A stretch of DNA of 64,000 bases from Lota lota (Eukaryota; Chordata; Actinopteri; Gadiformes; Lotidae): positions 937,001-1,001,000 of the forward strand of contig JACYXH010000242.1 in the NCBI GenBank assembly GCA_026745465.1, written 5' to 3'. Position 1 is the stretch's first letter. Every line of letters starts with the position of its first letter. A program made the translations under genes and the position numbers. Under the pieces are notes generated by a model that had not been told where the DNA came from, did not search any database, and worked only from the letters and a program-made list of their open reading frames with translations. Of this stretch, positions 1 through 28,802 are shown piece after piece.

Positions 1-8246
<8,246 letters not shown>

Positions 8247-8394
8247 GTTTTCTGCCGATGGTCCACGTCGCTGCAGGGTGATATCTGACATGAATGCAAC
8301 AACAACAACAACAAAAAGAAATACAGAGAAATGGGTATAGGCTACTCCCAAAGCGTGTTGCCAGTGTGAAGATAAAGCAGTTGTGAGTCCTTAC

Positions 8395-8470
8395 CAGTCC
8401 ACTGCCGCTTTGTTCAATGCGGCTGATGTGTTGTTCGGTGAAGCTTGCGTCCCCCAACTCCCTTTACGAC
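8395..8470 (-). other. gpt: Probable 5' non-coding exon of gpt
   Basis: A strong donor (CTG|gtaagg) sits at 8394-8395 on the minus strand, about 110 bases upstream of a good acceptor (8285-8286, pyrimidine-rich tract then cag) that precedes the first coding exon. Joining them puts an in-frame TGA shortly upstream and gives no new ATG, so this exon would be 5' UTR. The transcription start was not determined; a GT/CA-rich tract at 8472-8512 lies just upstream. Confidence 0.5.
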
Positions 8471-8471
8471 T

Positions 8472-8512
8472 TGTGTGTGTGTGTGTGCGTGTGTGTGTGT
8501 GTGTGCGTGTGT
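8472..8512. repeat. Interrupted (GT)n tract
   Basis: GT repeat with GC interruptions immediately upstream of the putative gpt first exon. Confidence 0.9.
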
Positions 8513-11500
8513 TCCTGTCTTCTTCCCCCTTTGAGCACTTGAGAGAATCAACGGTGAGCCCAACGCCTCCCCCTGGCAAACAATATATCGGAGAGGCTTC
8601 GTTTATTGTTTCACTAGAGTAGGAAAATATTACCGAATACTGCAAACACCCCAGACAACATTTAGTCACTTAAAAGGTCCAGACAGTTAGTTAGCTGTCG
8701 ATATGCAAGTACATTAGATTGAACGACCTGGTTGGTTTACATTCTACGTGGAACACACGTGGTAGCCTATACGTTGCATTTTGCGTTATATAATGGTTGT
8801 ATGGGGTACCATTGTTTTTGCAGCTTGTAGTTTTTGTAGTCTGACCTGCCTCATGTCGTCAAATATCCCAGTGACAACTGGCAATGTGATCCTCAGCGGT
8901 GCATTTGTGATCGTGCTAATTTATAGTTAAAAATATATATAAAGAAATCTGCATGGGAATGTGCGCGTGACAGGAACGTGTGTGAGTGACAGCAGCGTAT
9001 GCATGTTCCGGTGGACGGTTGTGGCGTTAATGTTGTAGTAGGCCAATTTTAATATTTTTTTTACTCTATTCATTTTTTTCCCATTTGGTAGTGCCAAACC
9101 GTGCTGAAGTTGTCAAAGTACACGCCCTTCCCCCCTCTCTCGTCATGCTGTAACCCTAGATCAGCCGTATTTACACAGCAATCATATGAGCCAGTGCCAA
9201 AGATGGCCACAGAAGTCACACAACAGCCGAGCGGCCTTCACAATGAAACGCAAAATATATAATGCAACTTTCAAAACGTGATATTTACATGAAAAAAAAT
9301 TCAATTGTTTAAAGTATGGTGTGCACATTTTGGGCTATTTAGCCCACAATCTGGGCCATTAAGTGTTTTACTTTTAAACAGTGCAAACCTCTGTAATTCT
9401 AGGCCTATTGCAGAACTAACAGTGAAAGCTCTGGGCTATCATTTACTATTTGTTTGATACGACTATACTAATAATACCACAATGATTATAGTAGGCCTGG
9501 TATTGTAGATGTTAAACTCCAGCTGTCATCACACATCTTAGCACCGATGTAGACTTATAAACAAATCTGCCCTAATAAAAAGGTATTATTTTAAGGGACT
9601 GGATGCTTGTATGAACTATTCCATATGCTCTTACATTAATAATGTATGTTTTACTTCTTGGAATAAAAGCATCATTTTTTATTTTTCAATTTGAAAACTG
9701 GCATTCAATAAATAAATACACCCATAAAAAACAATTACACGAATTAACCAGTAGAGGGAGGGCATGCCATGCTCAAGGGCACCTCGGAAGTGGGTGTGTT
9801 TTAGGGAGTGTAAAACTGAGAAGACACAGACATCCATGAAAGCGGCCACAGCCCCGCCCTCCTAATTGAAGAGACCATCATAGATTTGCACGGGTAGAAT
9901 GGTTATCTTATTCCAAGTAGTACAGTAGAATATACCTTTTCCACAGAGGTGTCATCATACGACCGCAGGTGTCACTCATAACCCATTATGGGTCTGCTAC
10001 TTTTATGTACCATGGCTGCAGGTGGTGGACTCCTCTGCACTAGTATATTCTACCCATGCCCTGGTAGATAAAAGTATGAGGTACCCCTGTGTTTGTCCTA
10101 TGATGATGCCTCCGTGCAAAGGGTAGGAATTCTTCATTGTTTACATTAAATACATTATTTTTGTGTTTTGTTTTGGGTTTCCTCGATTGCTCTCTCAATC
10201 GTAATGCAACGGGGTGTAAATCACGCCATCACTTGGCGGTACATAACAGTGACATAAAAAATACAAAATCATTTGGGGAAAAGGCAATGTACATTGGAGT
10301 ATAAATCGATGAGAAACCCAACATCTCCAACGTCAGTTAGAGATGGTAACAGTGCATTAAGCTACACACCACCTACATTATTGTATGAATGACTTGGATT
10401 ATCCCGCTGCACGATAACTTTCAGCTGGGATCCTATCCAAACAAATGATTATCAATCACATTATAAACCTCCAAAGAAGGCACTAGTATTCTCAAATATG
10501 GACTTGACTTCATATCATCTTTTTAAATAAATCCTAATAGAATCAAGACAACAGAAATCTCAAGCTCACAAAGAACAGGCAGTATTTGTGTTGTGCACAC
10601 AGCTATATATTAGAGAGAATAAATAATTTGGTTCCATTTAGAGAAAAATAAAATAGAAATGTAGAAAGACTTTTATCATGGGCATCGAAACTGATCAGAC
10701 AGCTCCATTGTGAATTATTAAAATATCGTACAATCTTGTAGACATTTCTTTTCTTAGTGCTCTGAAGCGATTAAACACGTACATTGTCAGTCTGAAAACT
10801 GAAATGTCAAGACATTTTCTGACATTCACAGGCCTCTTAGAGAACGAATATCGATCTACAATAGGTACCATTCATAACCACAACAAAAACATCTTATAGA
10901 AGTTGTTTGATCAAAATCAGTTAATCACATCCTCAACTCTTACCTTCCCCCCCCCCCATCAGATCCACGTTTGAAATGCTAACAAATCCAGATTACGGTG
11001 ATTTACATTGCCAACACACCGTGGTGATTTGGATGGTTTTAAAGTAATGTCAGTATTGACTGACTATAAAATGAAAATAATATATAAGTAAGGCCAACGA
11101 AAGCAGGAGGCCACACTAGATTAGGTGGCTAACACTGGAGACTGTACTTTTCATATCGGCCACTAGATGGTCCCCTAACATTAAAATATGAAGTTGTCCT
11201 GATCTCCATCCCCATACGCTACATTCACACGCCTTATTAGGCAGGCTGCTGCTGCTTGGAATGGTGAGACTCATAGTGACAAGTGCACATGGTGATACGT
11301 TTCCCATGACGAACAGACATGGGGAAACAAGAACAACCACTAATAATGTACATTCGTTTCGTGGAGTGTCGGCAAAACCTTCAGGCCATCACGGCCATGA
11401 ACTAGAAAACCAAAACAAAAAAAACCTCTAGAAATCCAACTCCAGATGAACCCTTAAAGGAACATTCACGCGGATAATGTTTTGCCACACATTAAAGGAC

Positions 11501-11560
11501 ACGACTGGTCAGGCGGCGTGTGTGTGTTTAATGTGTGTGCTGCACCCATGCGCGGTGTGT
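8513..11560. other. Spacer between gpt (5' side) and ppp1r16a (3' side)
   Basis: The two genes share orientation, so this holds the gpt promoter side and the ppp1r16a 3' UTR. No exon-like sequence was recognised. It is AT-rich with only short homopolymers. The ppp1r16a poly(A) site is not settled: an ATTAAA on the minus strand lies at 11526-11531, just 30 bases past the stop, and an AATAAA lies much farther off near 9677. Confidence 0.6.
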
Positions 11561-19552
<7,992 letters not shown>

Positions 19553-19575
19553 GCCACCGCCACAGGTGGTTGTGG

Positions 19576-19612
19576 TGGTTGTTGTTGTTGTTGTTGTTGT
19601 TGCTGCTGCTTT
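19576..19612. repeat. (GTT)n/(GCT)n tract in ppp1r16a 5' UTR
   Basis: Triplet repeat ending about 24 bases upstream of the ppp1r16a start codon. On the sense strand it reads (CAA)n/(CAG)n. Confidence 0.9.
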
Positions 19613-20223
19613 ATGGTAGATTCCAGCGTCTACCTGTTCTGACCCCTATCTGGTTTGCCCATGGAAACGGGCCTTCCTGCGAGGCGGAAGTGAGGTGAGG
19701 TTTAGCTCCAGTGGAAATAAGCACAATTGTTTGTGTCCAAACTAAGAACCATAATAAGGCGAACAAGGTGGATTTAAGGTGGCTTCATGATGTCAGAGAC
19801 ATTCTGACGGCAGCGAGGTCAGGCTCACCATCTTCTTTAACCCCGGTCCTCTTTATTCACCTCCAAGTCATACAAATAAAAAAACAATCCAACAGTTCAA
19901 GCATCCACATAACTTCCAGTAGTGTCAACCAAACAATTCAAGTCCAAAGGATCGTAGTCCAAGCGGTTGGCAAAACATCTGCAAGCGATGACAAGAAATG
20001 GGGGAAGAGCCCGGGCACGTATAAAACGCCACGGAGAGTGAGAGTGAAACACGACCAGTCACGCTAGCTCTGTGCAACGAGGAAAGGCGGTGAGGTTACC
20101 CTCCGATCCGCTCGGAGGCGTACGGGGCCGAGCAGCATTTACATCCGACTAGGGAGTCACAGGAGGCCATGGCTGCAAATAAAGCTACAGTGGAGGAACC
20201 GGCTCACACATTCCTAGGAGTCA

Positions 20224-20239
20224 AAAAAAAAAAAAAAAA
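20224..20239. repeat. Poly-A tract
   Basis: Uninterrupted run of about 17 A inside the unassigned ORF that begins at 20169. Confidence 0.9.
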
Positions 20240-21304
20240 GGTTTCCAGCCCCCGGAGAATGAAAAGGCACATTCACGGGGGTTTAACATTGCACAAGGCC
20301 TCATTCAACCACAAGGTGAGGGAGTCGGCGTACGAGTCTCCACGGGTGGAGCAGGGGAGGCTGTAATCCCAGGGTGAGTGTGTTTGTTGGGGGGCCCCAC
20401 TGTGAACGTCTATCGGGTCGCCCCGGTAGACCACGGCTAAGCCAGGGCTGGTTCACCACCACAGCGGCCTTCGCCTTTGGGTGTGTTCACCTGTGGAGGG
20501 AGAGAACGAGAGGGACAGTGAGTGAGACAGGAAGAAGGGGAGTGTGTGTTGTTGAGTGTATGTTACCATCTACCGTACACGCTCAGCACTCCTAATCCTG
20601 TTATCTTTAACCCCTGAGATCCCTCCCCTCTCCCCCTCCTCTCCCGCCTCTATCCTGGAGGAAACCCGAGACCGAGGGACGTTTTTCATGAATGATTGAC
20701 ACACCCTGCCGTCCAAGACACGCTTTTGCTGCACGGCGGCGATGTTCACCTTTGAGTGTATTCTGCCATGGGTGAGTGGCGGGGAGTCAGCTACAAGGAG
20801 AGGCCTATAGGCCAGCAGCATTCCAACCAACTAGCTAACCTGCGACGATGGCTTTTATTTTTTGGCAAAGATCCCAGCGTGACGAGGTCGGCCCCTCCGT
20901 CGGCATGGGGCTCTCTCGCACCGGTACGGGGTTACACGTCTCGCGGGCTCTGCTCCTTCCATGCACCTCGTCCATTATTTAGTGGCACGAGCGCAGGGAG
21001 GAAGGTCAACTGGAGGCACTCACACAGATAGGGAGAGGGAGAGTGAACGTGGCGCGCGCAGTGCTAACACACAGGTGTGCGTGAGCGCGCGCGTGCGTGT
21101 TACTACTGTCACATTCCCGGCGGAGGGGAGAGTTCTTCTCGAGATTCAACGTTATCGTTTTAGGGGGTGACTTTTATAGAAGATATTGTAGGGAGTTAAA
21201 CTAAGAGATTAAACTACACATGGATCACGGATGACATCATCCCATTTTCTTCCCTAACCTCCTTTTTTGTATCAAAGCTCATGTATTTAATTAAAATAAG
21301 TAGG

Positions 21305-21520
21305 CTAGGGCGTCCCGGTGGCTCACCGTGTAGAGCGCGTACCATTTAAGGCTCAGTCCTTACCGCAGCTACCCGGGTTCGATTCCTGCCCGTGGTCCTT
21401 TGCTGCATGTCCTCCCCTCTCTCTCTCTCTCTCCCATACCTTCCTGTCTAACTCTTACTGTATCTGTCATAAATAAAGCATACAAATGCAAAAATAAATC
21501 TTTAAAAAAGAAAATATACA
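21305..21520 (+). mobile_element. tRNA-derived SINE
   Basis: Pol III A-box-like GTGGCTCACCGTGTAGAGCG and a B-box GGGTTCGATTCC lie about 50 bases apart. They are followed by the tail CCTTTGCTGCATGTCC-CTCTCTC and CATAAATAAAGCATACAAA. This arrangement is typical of a teleost tRNA-derived SINE; the 3' end has an A-rich tail. Confidence 0.8.
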
Positions 21521-22389
21521 TATATAAGTAAGCTAGACGAGCCAATACTGCTGTCATTTTTTCTTCTGGCTATTTATAGTATATTTTTCACTGCAAACAA
21601 TGTAAGGATTTCCTCTGATTCAGGCCATAGGTTTGCACTCCCTGGAGACCTGTGAAATCCCAGGCAAGCCCAGGCCACACAAGCATTGACTCCTATGATT
21701 GTGAACATAGCTTATGCCAAGCTTGCACAACATTAGTCAGAGAGGCATCACATAGCTGGCCTAATATTTCTCTATGAAACACGAGGTTACTGCGATCGAA
21801 AGACAAAAGGTTTTCAGTACATGCTGCCTGAGTCAATGTTAGTTGACCAGACTAACCTGTTTTCAGACAAAAGTGTCTCAAATCAAATGAGACGGAACAT
21901 TTAACTGACTTCCTTAACTGACTGAAAGGAAAAACAATATATATGAATGGGAGTTATGCATGATACACCTATCAGCTCATTTGTCCGCAGAATGATGAGT
22001 CATGGAGACAGCATGGTCCGCTGACAGCTCATATCATGGGGATCTGCTTGTATGTGTTCTCTTGTTTGCAATGAATCACCTTTCATAGGAAAATCATAAT
22101 GAAGCACTTCTCCGTCTTGCCCATCAGGATTAAGGTCAATGTGAAATAGCATAGTGTATGTTACTTCTGATTTCAAAGTTAAACAAGCAATTACCACTGG
22201 AGAAATCATGATAGGAATTTGATTTGATGAGTTATGGCAAAGTGACAAAAGCTAGCTAGCTGGCTGTGCATTGTAGACCCTTTAAATTACCAAAGGGAGG
22301 GGAACCATGTGGATATGATGTGACGGTATATTAATCAAGAAAAAGTCAAGTCTGGCCAATAGCAGATCATTGTATTGCTGGGAACACTT

Positions 22390-22560
22390 TGCGATAAGGG
22401 AACAATAATTAACTATTAATCAACATTACTTAATTGTTCGTTAATGGTTATTACTGCATTAACTAACAGTTAATTAGCAGTCAACTAATGGTCTAGTCAT
22501 CATTTACTAATGTTGTTCATGTTTACTAATGGTGTTCATGTTAACTAAGGTAATGCATGT
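22390..22560. repeat. AT-rich TTAACTAA-motif repeat
   Basis: Repeated short motifs (TTAATTAAC, TAACTAATG, GTTCATGTTTACTAATGG), mostly direct and partly palindromic, give a degenerate internal repeat. Similar segments are common dispersed repeats in fish genomes; the class is unknown. Confidence 0.55.
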
Positions 22561-23368
22561 AAGTCATTTACTATGTTTAGATATAGATGTGTCCTAGAGC
22601 TCCACACACACTGTGGCATTGTACTAGTTTACCACTATGGATGCAATAAGAGGACTGTGTGTGAGAAATGTAAATAGGCTGTTGCATCAGCCATATCCTA
22701 CAATATGTACAGTGGTCATTGGTTAAACTGATTTATACGCAGGCTAGAGCTGTCAAAAATCGACCTTGGTGTGAATAAAATTATTGTCACTTTTTCACAA
22801 AACGGAAATACCTATTGGTACCTTACACAATGAAGGGCACAGGCCATCGTAGTCTTTGGAAATGGAGGGGTGAGGTTGCAACTAAACTCTATACACTGAA
22901 CCTTTACGGCAACAAACTGCAAATGGCTGAGCCACTGAACCACACCTTTCATCTGCCAATTATTTGTTCTACAGATGACTGTGAACCCATATGTTTACAG
23001 ATGGTTGTACATTCACTGGCCCGGTTGCACATAAACCTCAGAAACACGTGTATTCCTGTGAAAGATAACATACGGTAAGATAATACTTGAGTGATCCCAG
23101 ACAAGGATTCTGGATTTCTAGATTTAAAAACCCGTGGTACATTTTAAGTGGGAAAAGATTAATAGAAAAAACGTTTCACTGACTCAGGAAACCAAACAGC
23201 GAAAACACTGTTTAATTCCACTGGGCCAATGTGCCATTTGACATGACCTGCATGAGCCCTGAGGCATTAAACAATGAGCACTTTCCCTGTTGAATCAGCA
23301 AAACAAGCCAAATATGTTACCAACTCCCTCTCCTCACTCTTTATCAGAAATACCAGTGTGAGACAGCC

Positions 23369-23393
23369 GGGGGGGGGGGGGGGGGGGGGGGGG
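23369..23393. repeat. Poly-G tract (25 G)
   Basis: Uninterrupted G run in the ppp1r16a-foxh1 spacer. Confidence 0.95.
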
Positions 23394-23642
23394 CTTCACA
23401 AAACATCTTGTTTTGTGAAGGGGGAGGCCACCAAGGAACTGCAAAAGTGGCCCTTCTAAATCCTGTTGTGAGTAGGTAAAGCTAGCCTGCTTTGTAATCA
23501 CACAACAATGTCAAGTAAAGCCACAACACAAGTAGAAAGAGGGTGCAGAGTAGATGCAGACAGACTGTATGTGCATGTCACTGCAACAGAGGACAAAGAT
23601 ACAAGAGAAACACATTTTTTATAGAGGGCAAGCTATATATAT

Positions 23643-23669
23643 GGGGGGGGGGGGGGGGGGGGGGGGGGG
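23643..23669. repeat. Poly-G tract (27 G)
   Basis: Second long G run, only about 250 bases from the first. Confidence 0.95.
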
Positions 23670-26035
23670 AGGAAAGAGGATGTGGAGGCAAGACTGCACC
23701 CAAGATAGAGTGTAAAGACGTGGGAGGAAGGATGGGGAGGTGACAGAGTGACTGGCTTATACTACAACTCTATGTACTGTGTCTACGCAGGAAGCCTGGG
23801 CCATGTCCGGTACAAGCACAGAGCCACAGAGAAAAACAGGGCAGGTGATTCTTTAAGAGGATGATATGAAACTGTTGGTTTTGCTCTTGATCCAAAAGAC
23901 TGAAATGCTGCTGTTGACCAAGTTCAAGGTCGGCTGGCAAAGGGAATTTGACCACGTCTTTGAAAATTGTCGAGCATAAAATAGACAGAAAGTGAACAAT
24001 GTATTGGTTGCCGCCTAGTCAGATTTTCCTTCTTTGTCTTGACCCGAGGATTAGATGCATGAGTTTACGTAATAGGATCTATTTTGTGATAGGTGTGAGT
24101 TGCAATGACTCAAGGGGAAACTCTGTAGCCTACTAGTAGATATACATTTTTATTTACGATCATCCATTTTCAGTTATTTATTTTATTTACGTTAGTAACT
24201 ACTAACTGCAGTTGTCGTTTTTTTTGTTCAAGCTGAATGTCTATTGTGTCTATTGTATAATTATCTTAAACCCAAATACAATTTGAATCTTAAAATCAAA
24301 TACACTGGGTTAGGGTTAGCTGTGTCAGAGCTAGTTGTTATGCATTTCTCTTTTACCAAAACGCTCATTGAAACATATCAGACAGTGTGATAATGGGACT
24401 GTGATATAGGACGATGGCCATTTTACAAACGGACTGTGGTCAATCTACAATAGACTATCGGATAATGACAATCTATTGGAAGAACTCATGTGTAGGGCCA
24501 ATAAACCTATACACAAGGCCTACTACCGAGGTTCACAGAGCTAAAGTCCACCAACCGTTGCCTAACGCTACCCTATAGGCAGCCTCCATACGATCAAGAC
24601 GCACTTTGACCACAGATCTGCCAAGAAACCACGACAGACTTATCATCTTTGGCCTACATTTTATACAACTCCATTGTGTCCAAATCAACACGCACACGAC
24701 CTCTAATTATTCAGAACCGGTATCTACAGCCCTGTATTCGGCATCACCTCTGATAGGGAAGGTAATCAAAAGGTGAAACCCTGCGACACACGACTCTTTA
24801 CATATGACCCTCGGCAATCCTGATCAACCCCTAATTGACTGTGCGGGTATGGATTTCATCGTAGCCACCTTGTCCCTTTCACGGTGTAATGTTGAGGGGT
24901 TATTCCGAGGCGAGGGATCAGCCTCCATACCAGCGCCAACAGGTGGCTGGTAGTCTGACAGGTAGACGCCACAACCACCTGGATCCATTCATCAACACTG
25001 CTTCTCTCTGGAGAAGTCGCACGCTTTCTGGCAAGTGTTGGAAAACCCCAAACTAATAGTAACTTCATAAACAACTGCCCCTAACAAACGATCCGTCGAA
25101 TTGAAACGTACTCCGTCCATAAAAGTGCATTATTGTGTGCGGGGCGCGGATTAGCTTGGCTTCAACGTTAGCCTCCAGTCGGAACGAATCGCTTTGCACT
25201 CCTTAAGTGAAATGGATAACAAACATGATAAAAGCCGTGATACTAAACTAAACGATACTATATTCAATGTAGAAACAGTACCCGTCGCGTACGAGAATGA
25301 ACCAGGAAATGAAGGTCACATTTCAACGTACCTGTTGAGTTCGTGTTGTCTATCAACCCTTCGAAGGCTGGTTCTTTTTTGAAACTGAATCAGGTGCTGC
25401 TGTCGCCGACCCTCAGGGGAAATGCTTCACCATAACAACCGCCGTTAATCCGCCGCCGCCTGCTCTCATGTCCACTAGAGGGCGACATTGTGCAACGGAT
25501 AAGTAGAAATAGGAACATGTTTGCCGTGATGAATAATTGCAACAACAAAAAAATTACTATTTTGCAATACAATTGCAAAGTCAGGAAACTGTTTTTGAAA
25601 TTTGCCAGAAACACCTACAACATACACAGATACCAAGAATTCCCAGTTAGACAATGATTTGACTCCTTAATCTGTTGACCCCTCTGATGATCTGGCAAGT
25701 CAACACAACAGTGACACTCTACAGAGACCTGATGGCCAGAGGAAAAGCCACACCATCAGTAAGCATCTAATGCAGCCCATCTCTTCCTACTGGGGAGGGA
25801 CATAGTGTTATAACGCTATGGGGAGAGGAGACATAACACTGTACATACCATTGCTACCAGGAATGAAGAACACAGAGATTGTCTTTTCCAGTTGATTGGA
25901 TGGTGGAAATATTAAATAGTCATTCATAAAAATGCAGTCCATGCAGACATGTTCTAGTTTGAGTATAAAGGCGTTAGCGATGGTCATGTTCATAAAGGTG
26001 ATTTTGGAAGCTATAAGATAGAGTTGGTTATGTGT

Positions 26036-26036
<1 letters not shown>

Positions 26037-26076
<40 letters not shown>

Positions 26077-26117
26077 TGTGTGTCTGCCTGTCTGTCTCTG
26101 GGTGTGGGTGTGGGTGT

Positions 26118-26203
<86 letters not shown>
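26037..26203. repeat. Composite (GT)n-(GGGTGT)n-(GT)n-(GA)n microsatellite
   Basis: Four adjoining simple-repeat blocks; the GGGTGT block is at about 26098-26122. Confidence 0.95.
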
Positions 26204-28050
26204 TTGTGCCAGAGAGTGATTGATCTCCTTTTCACTTTCTCAGCTTGACTTTCCTCCAGTCCAAGTGACATCTTAAGCCAGCTTAGGAAGAAGGATTTGA
26301 CCAGACACAATCAGTACACATGATCAGCCATGTCCTGTGATGGCATCCTATTCATTTGGTCCACCATTCATGTCACTAATCCACCCAAAATCTATTAACT
26401 AGCTCTATGGTAAAGAGGAAGGGATATACTGCGTGATGGTATTCAAATCCTTTGTTTTGCATGGGTTGTTGTCACTGTGTTTACAGCTGCACAAATAGGG
26501 TCCAATCAAGTGTTTGGAAAAGTTGCACACATGGCTTTTGTATTTCTAAAGGTAGGCCTACTGAGATTTACCTTGTGGAAGTGTTGTTTGGAGATCACTG
26601 TTACAATATCTTTGGCCTTGTTGAGGGGTTAAGCCTTGATGTGACAAGACACTTCCTATTCACGAATATAAAGGAATATCAAATGTATATGCTTCACTAG
26701 ACTGAGTGGCCACTTGTTTGCCTGCCTGGTAAAGCAATCTACCGAACCTTTATCTTGAGCAATATAGCACAGATACAAATTATGTTCTGGAGCTTCACTG
26801 AAATCAGAAGCAGGGACTGGGGGTGTATTGGTCTTCTCCTTGCAGATAACATGGGAATGTGTATTAGGTTGGTTGTTAAAAGGGAATGGCCTAGGCTACA
26901 TATTAAGGAAACATTTCCTGGATATATTGAATAGGCGTGTGCAGATTGTGCATGTGATTCATTGACCTACTTCGATTTATGAAACATCATAGTTAATCTT
27001 AAACACGTTTAATTGACCTTACATATTTGTACACTGTTGTACCAGTATTTAACACATTTCTACCAATGTATTTGTGAATGATGCTCAAATGTAACCCACA
27101 GAGGGCGAAACGATAACCTATCTTTCAACTCACTACCGAAACTGCAAGTGGAGGAGGTTAACCACTTCCAAGTTCGTTCAGACTTCCTGAAAGGTCGGCG
27201 TGTAAACAAACATACGTTTAATCAAACGCAGATTCGTTAGGAGTGAACCCCCCATCTCAACTGCATTGGCTACCGTGTTCGTGGTAAGATCAAATTGGGT
27301 TAACGGAAGAAATGTAGGCTACTTGATTAACTGCAAGTTTGTTCCTTAACAACAAACTAGGCAAACTAGAATTACAGATGCCTTCACTTTAATTGGCATA
27401 ATACACACTTGTTTTAACTCAATGGCAAGGGCTCATATGATTGTTTGCACCAGTTGAAACAGTAGCATGTTTATGTTGATTGCGTGCAGTCAAGTGCTAT
27501 GTTTAGTTGATGTGGGGGGCAATTTCCACATTGATCATTTAGCAAATATATCTACTCCGGTCAATCTGCTGAATCAAGTCCCAACTAGGACATGTAGCAG
27601 CTTGTTGGTATACAAGCCATACATGTTATTTAATAGCCCCTGTGTTTCCCGCATATGCTAAACGGTACCTCTTTGGAAGAAACTTGTCTCTGGGTTGCCA
27701 ACGGGAGTCATTCTAATCCAACTTGTTTTCACTATCTTGCTGGGAAGCAAGGGTTTAGACATTAGCACTACATTAACCTGAACAAAGAACGACGTGCATT
27801 CCCGAAACTTATTATTTCACTCTGAATGAAATTCTGTATAGTGGCGTGGAGACCCCGGTGTGCGTAATACACCCAACTGATGTTCGCTGTCTTGGGTACT
27901 TAGTCGTACATCTCATATTTAAATACGAATATTCACACTTTCCTAATGGCGCCGCACATGCTTGAGCTGTAATGCCCGGTCTACTTTAATGCTGTTGTTC
28001 TTTTTAATATGGGTTATAATAAAAGGCCTGTCTCCAGACAGTTTTGAAGA

Positions 28051-28069
28051 CACACACACACACACACAC
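28051..28069. repeat. Short (CA)n tract
   Basis: About nine CA units, followed by CGCG, roughly 730 bases upstream of the foxh1 start. Confidence 0.9.
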
Positions 28070-28802
28070 GCGCACAAATAAACGTGTCATAAGGGCGATA
28101 ATTCAAAAGAGAGGCATGATTTGGAGTTAAATGTGTCCTTATTCGTGTAAAAGGGTCTTACATTCTCTCAAAACATCAGTTTTGTATATTAGCATCCCTA
28201 ATGTATATTGATACCTTAAAAAGTGTTGATTGCATGTTTGACTTAATAGATTTGTATTTATTCATTATAGCCTACTCCACCCGACTATTTTAATGGGGAG
28301 TTAGGTTGATAAATGCATACAATTCTACACAAATGTGGACATAATGTTTTGGTTGCCACTTATTATAATTGTGTTGTTATGTGTAGGCCTAACTCAGCAA
28401 TTAAAATCGGAAGCAGTTGGATTTTATTATTATAATTATAATAACTCTTTTTTATTTCCCCAATGTAAAATCTCCCTACAGCAAACATGTATGAGTGCTG
28501 TTGATTTTATCATAAATGTTATTTACAGTGTACCCCCTCTCATTCAACCACCTCTACCCCCACCCCCCGTTGCGACCAGTCATTCTAAACGGTCCATTCT
28601 CTCCTCGATTACGCAGCGGGATTTACATGAAACTGTTAATTGTTTGCTCTTCAAATAGAGTCCGCTTGGAGCCAGTAGTCTGCCTGCCAGAAGTTAAGGA
28701 CCGACTCTCCCTCTCTCGCCCTACCCCCCTCAGTTGTCCTGTCCTGTCCGACAACCACCACCCCCACCCCCAAACCCGTCCAACCACGGGCTGCTGATCA
28801 GC

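Larger units (their letters stand above)
19620..28802. other. Long spacer between divergent ppp1r16a and foxh1
   Basis: No convincing coding exon was found on either strand. It holds a SINE (21305), AT-rich repeat DNA (22390-22560), two poly-G runs, and a composite microsatellite (26037). A TATAAAA with nearby GC-rich sequence lies at about 20018, with a Kozak-like ATG at 20169. foxh1 and ppp1r16a regulatory elements would be expected here, but none can be named from sequence alone. Confidence 0.6.

Noticed and set aside
8395-8457. Extended gpt N-terminus, possibly a mitochondrial presequence
   Set aside because: The frame starts with TTG, not ATG, and after splicing the frame that joins the coding exon has a TGA close upstream.
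21305-21380. Genuine tRNA gene
   Set aside because: A and B boxes are present but no cloverleaf with acceptor stem is apparent, and the body continues as a SINE with a tail.
22390-22560. CRISPR-like array
   Set aside because: Irregular AT-rich motifs without equal spacers, in an animal genome.
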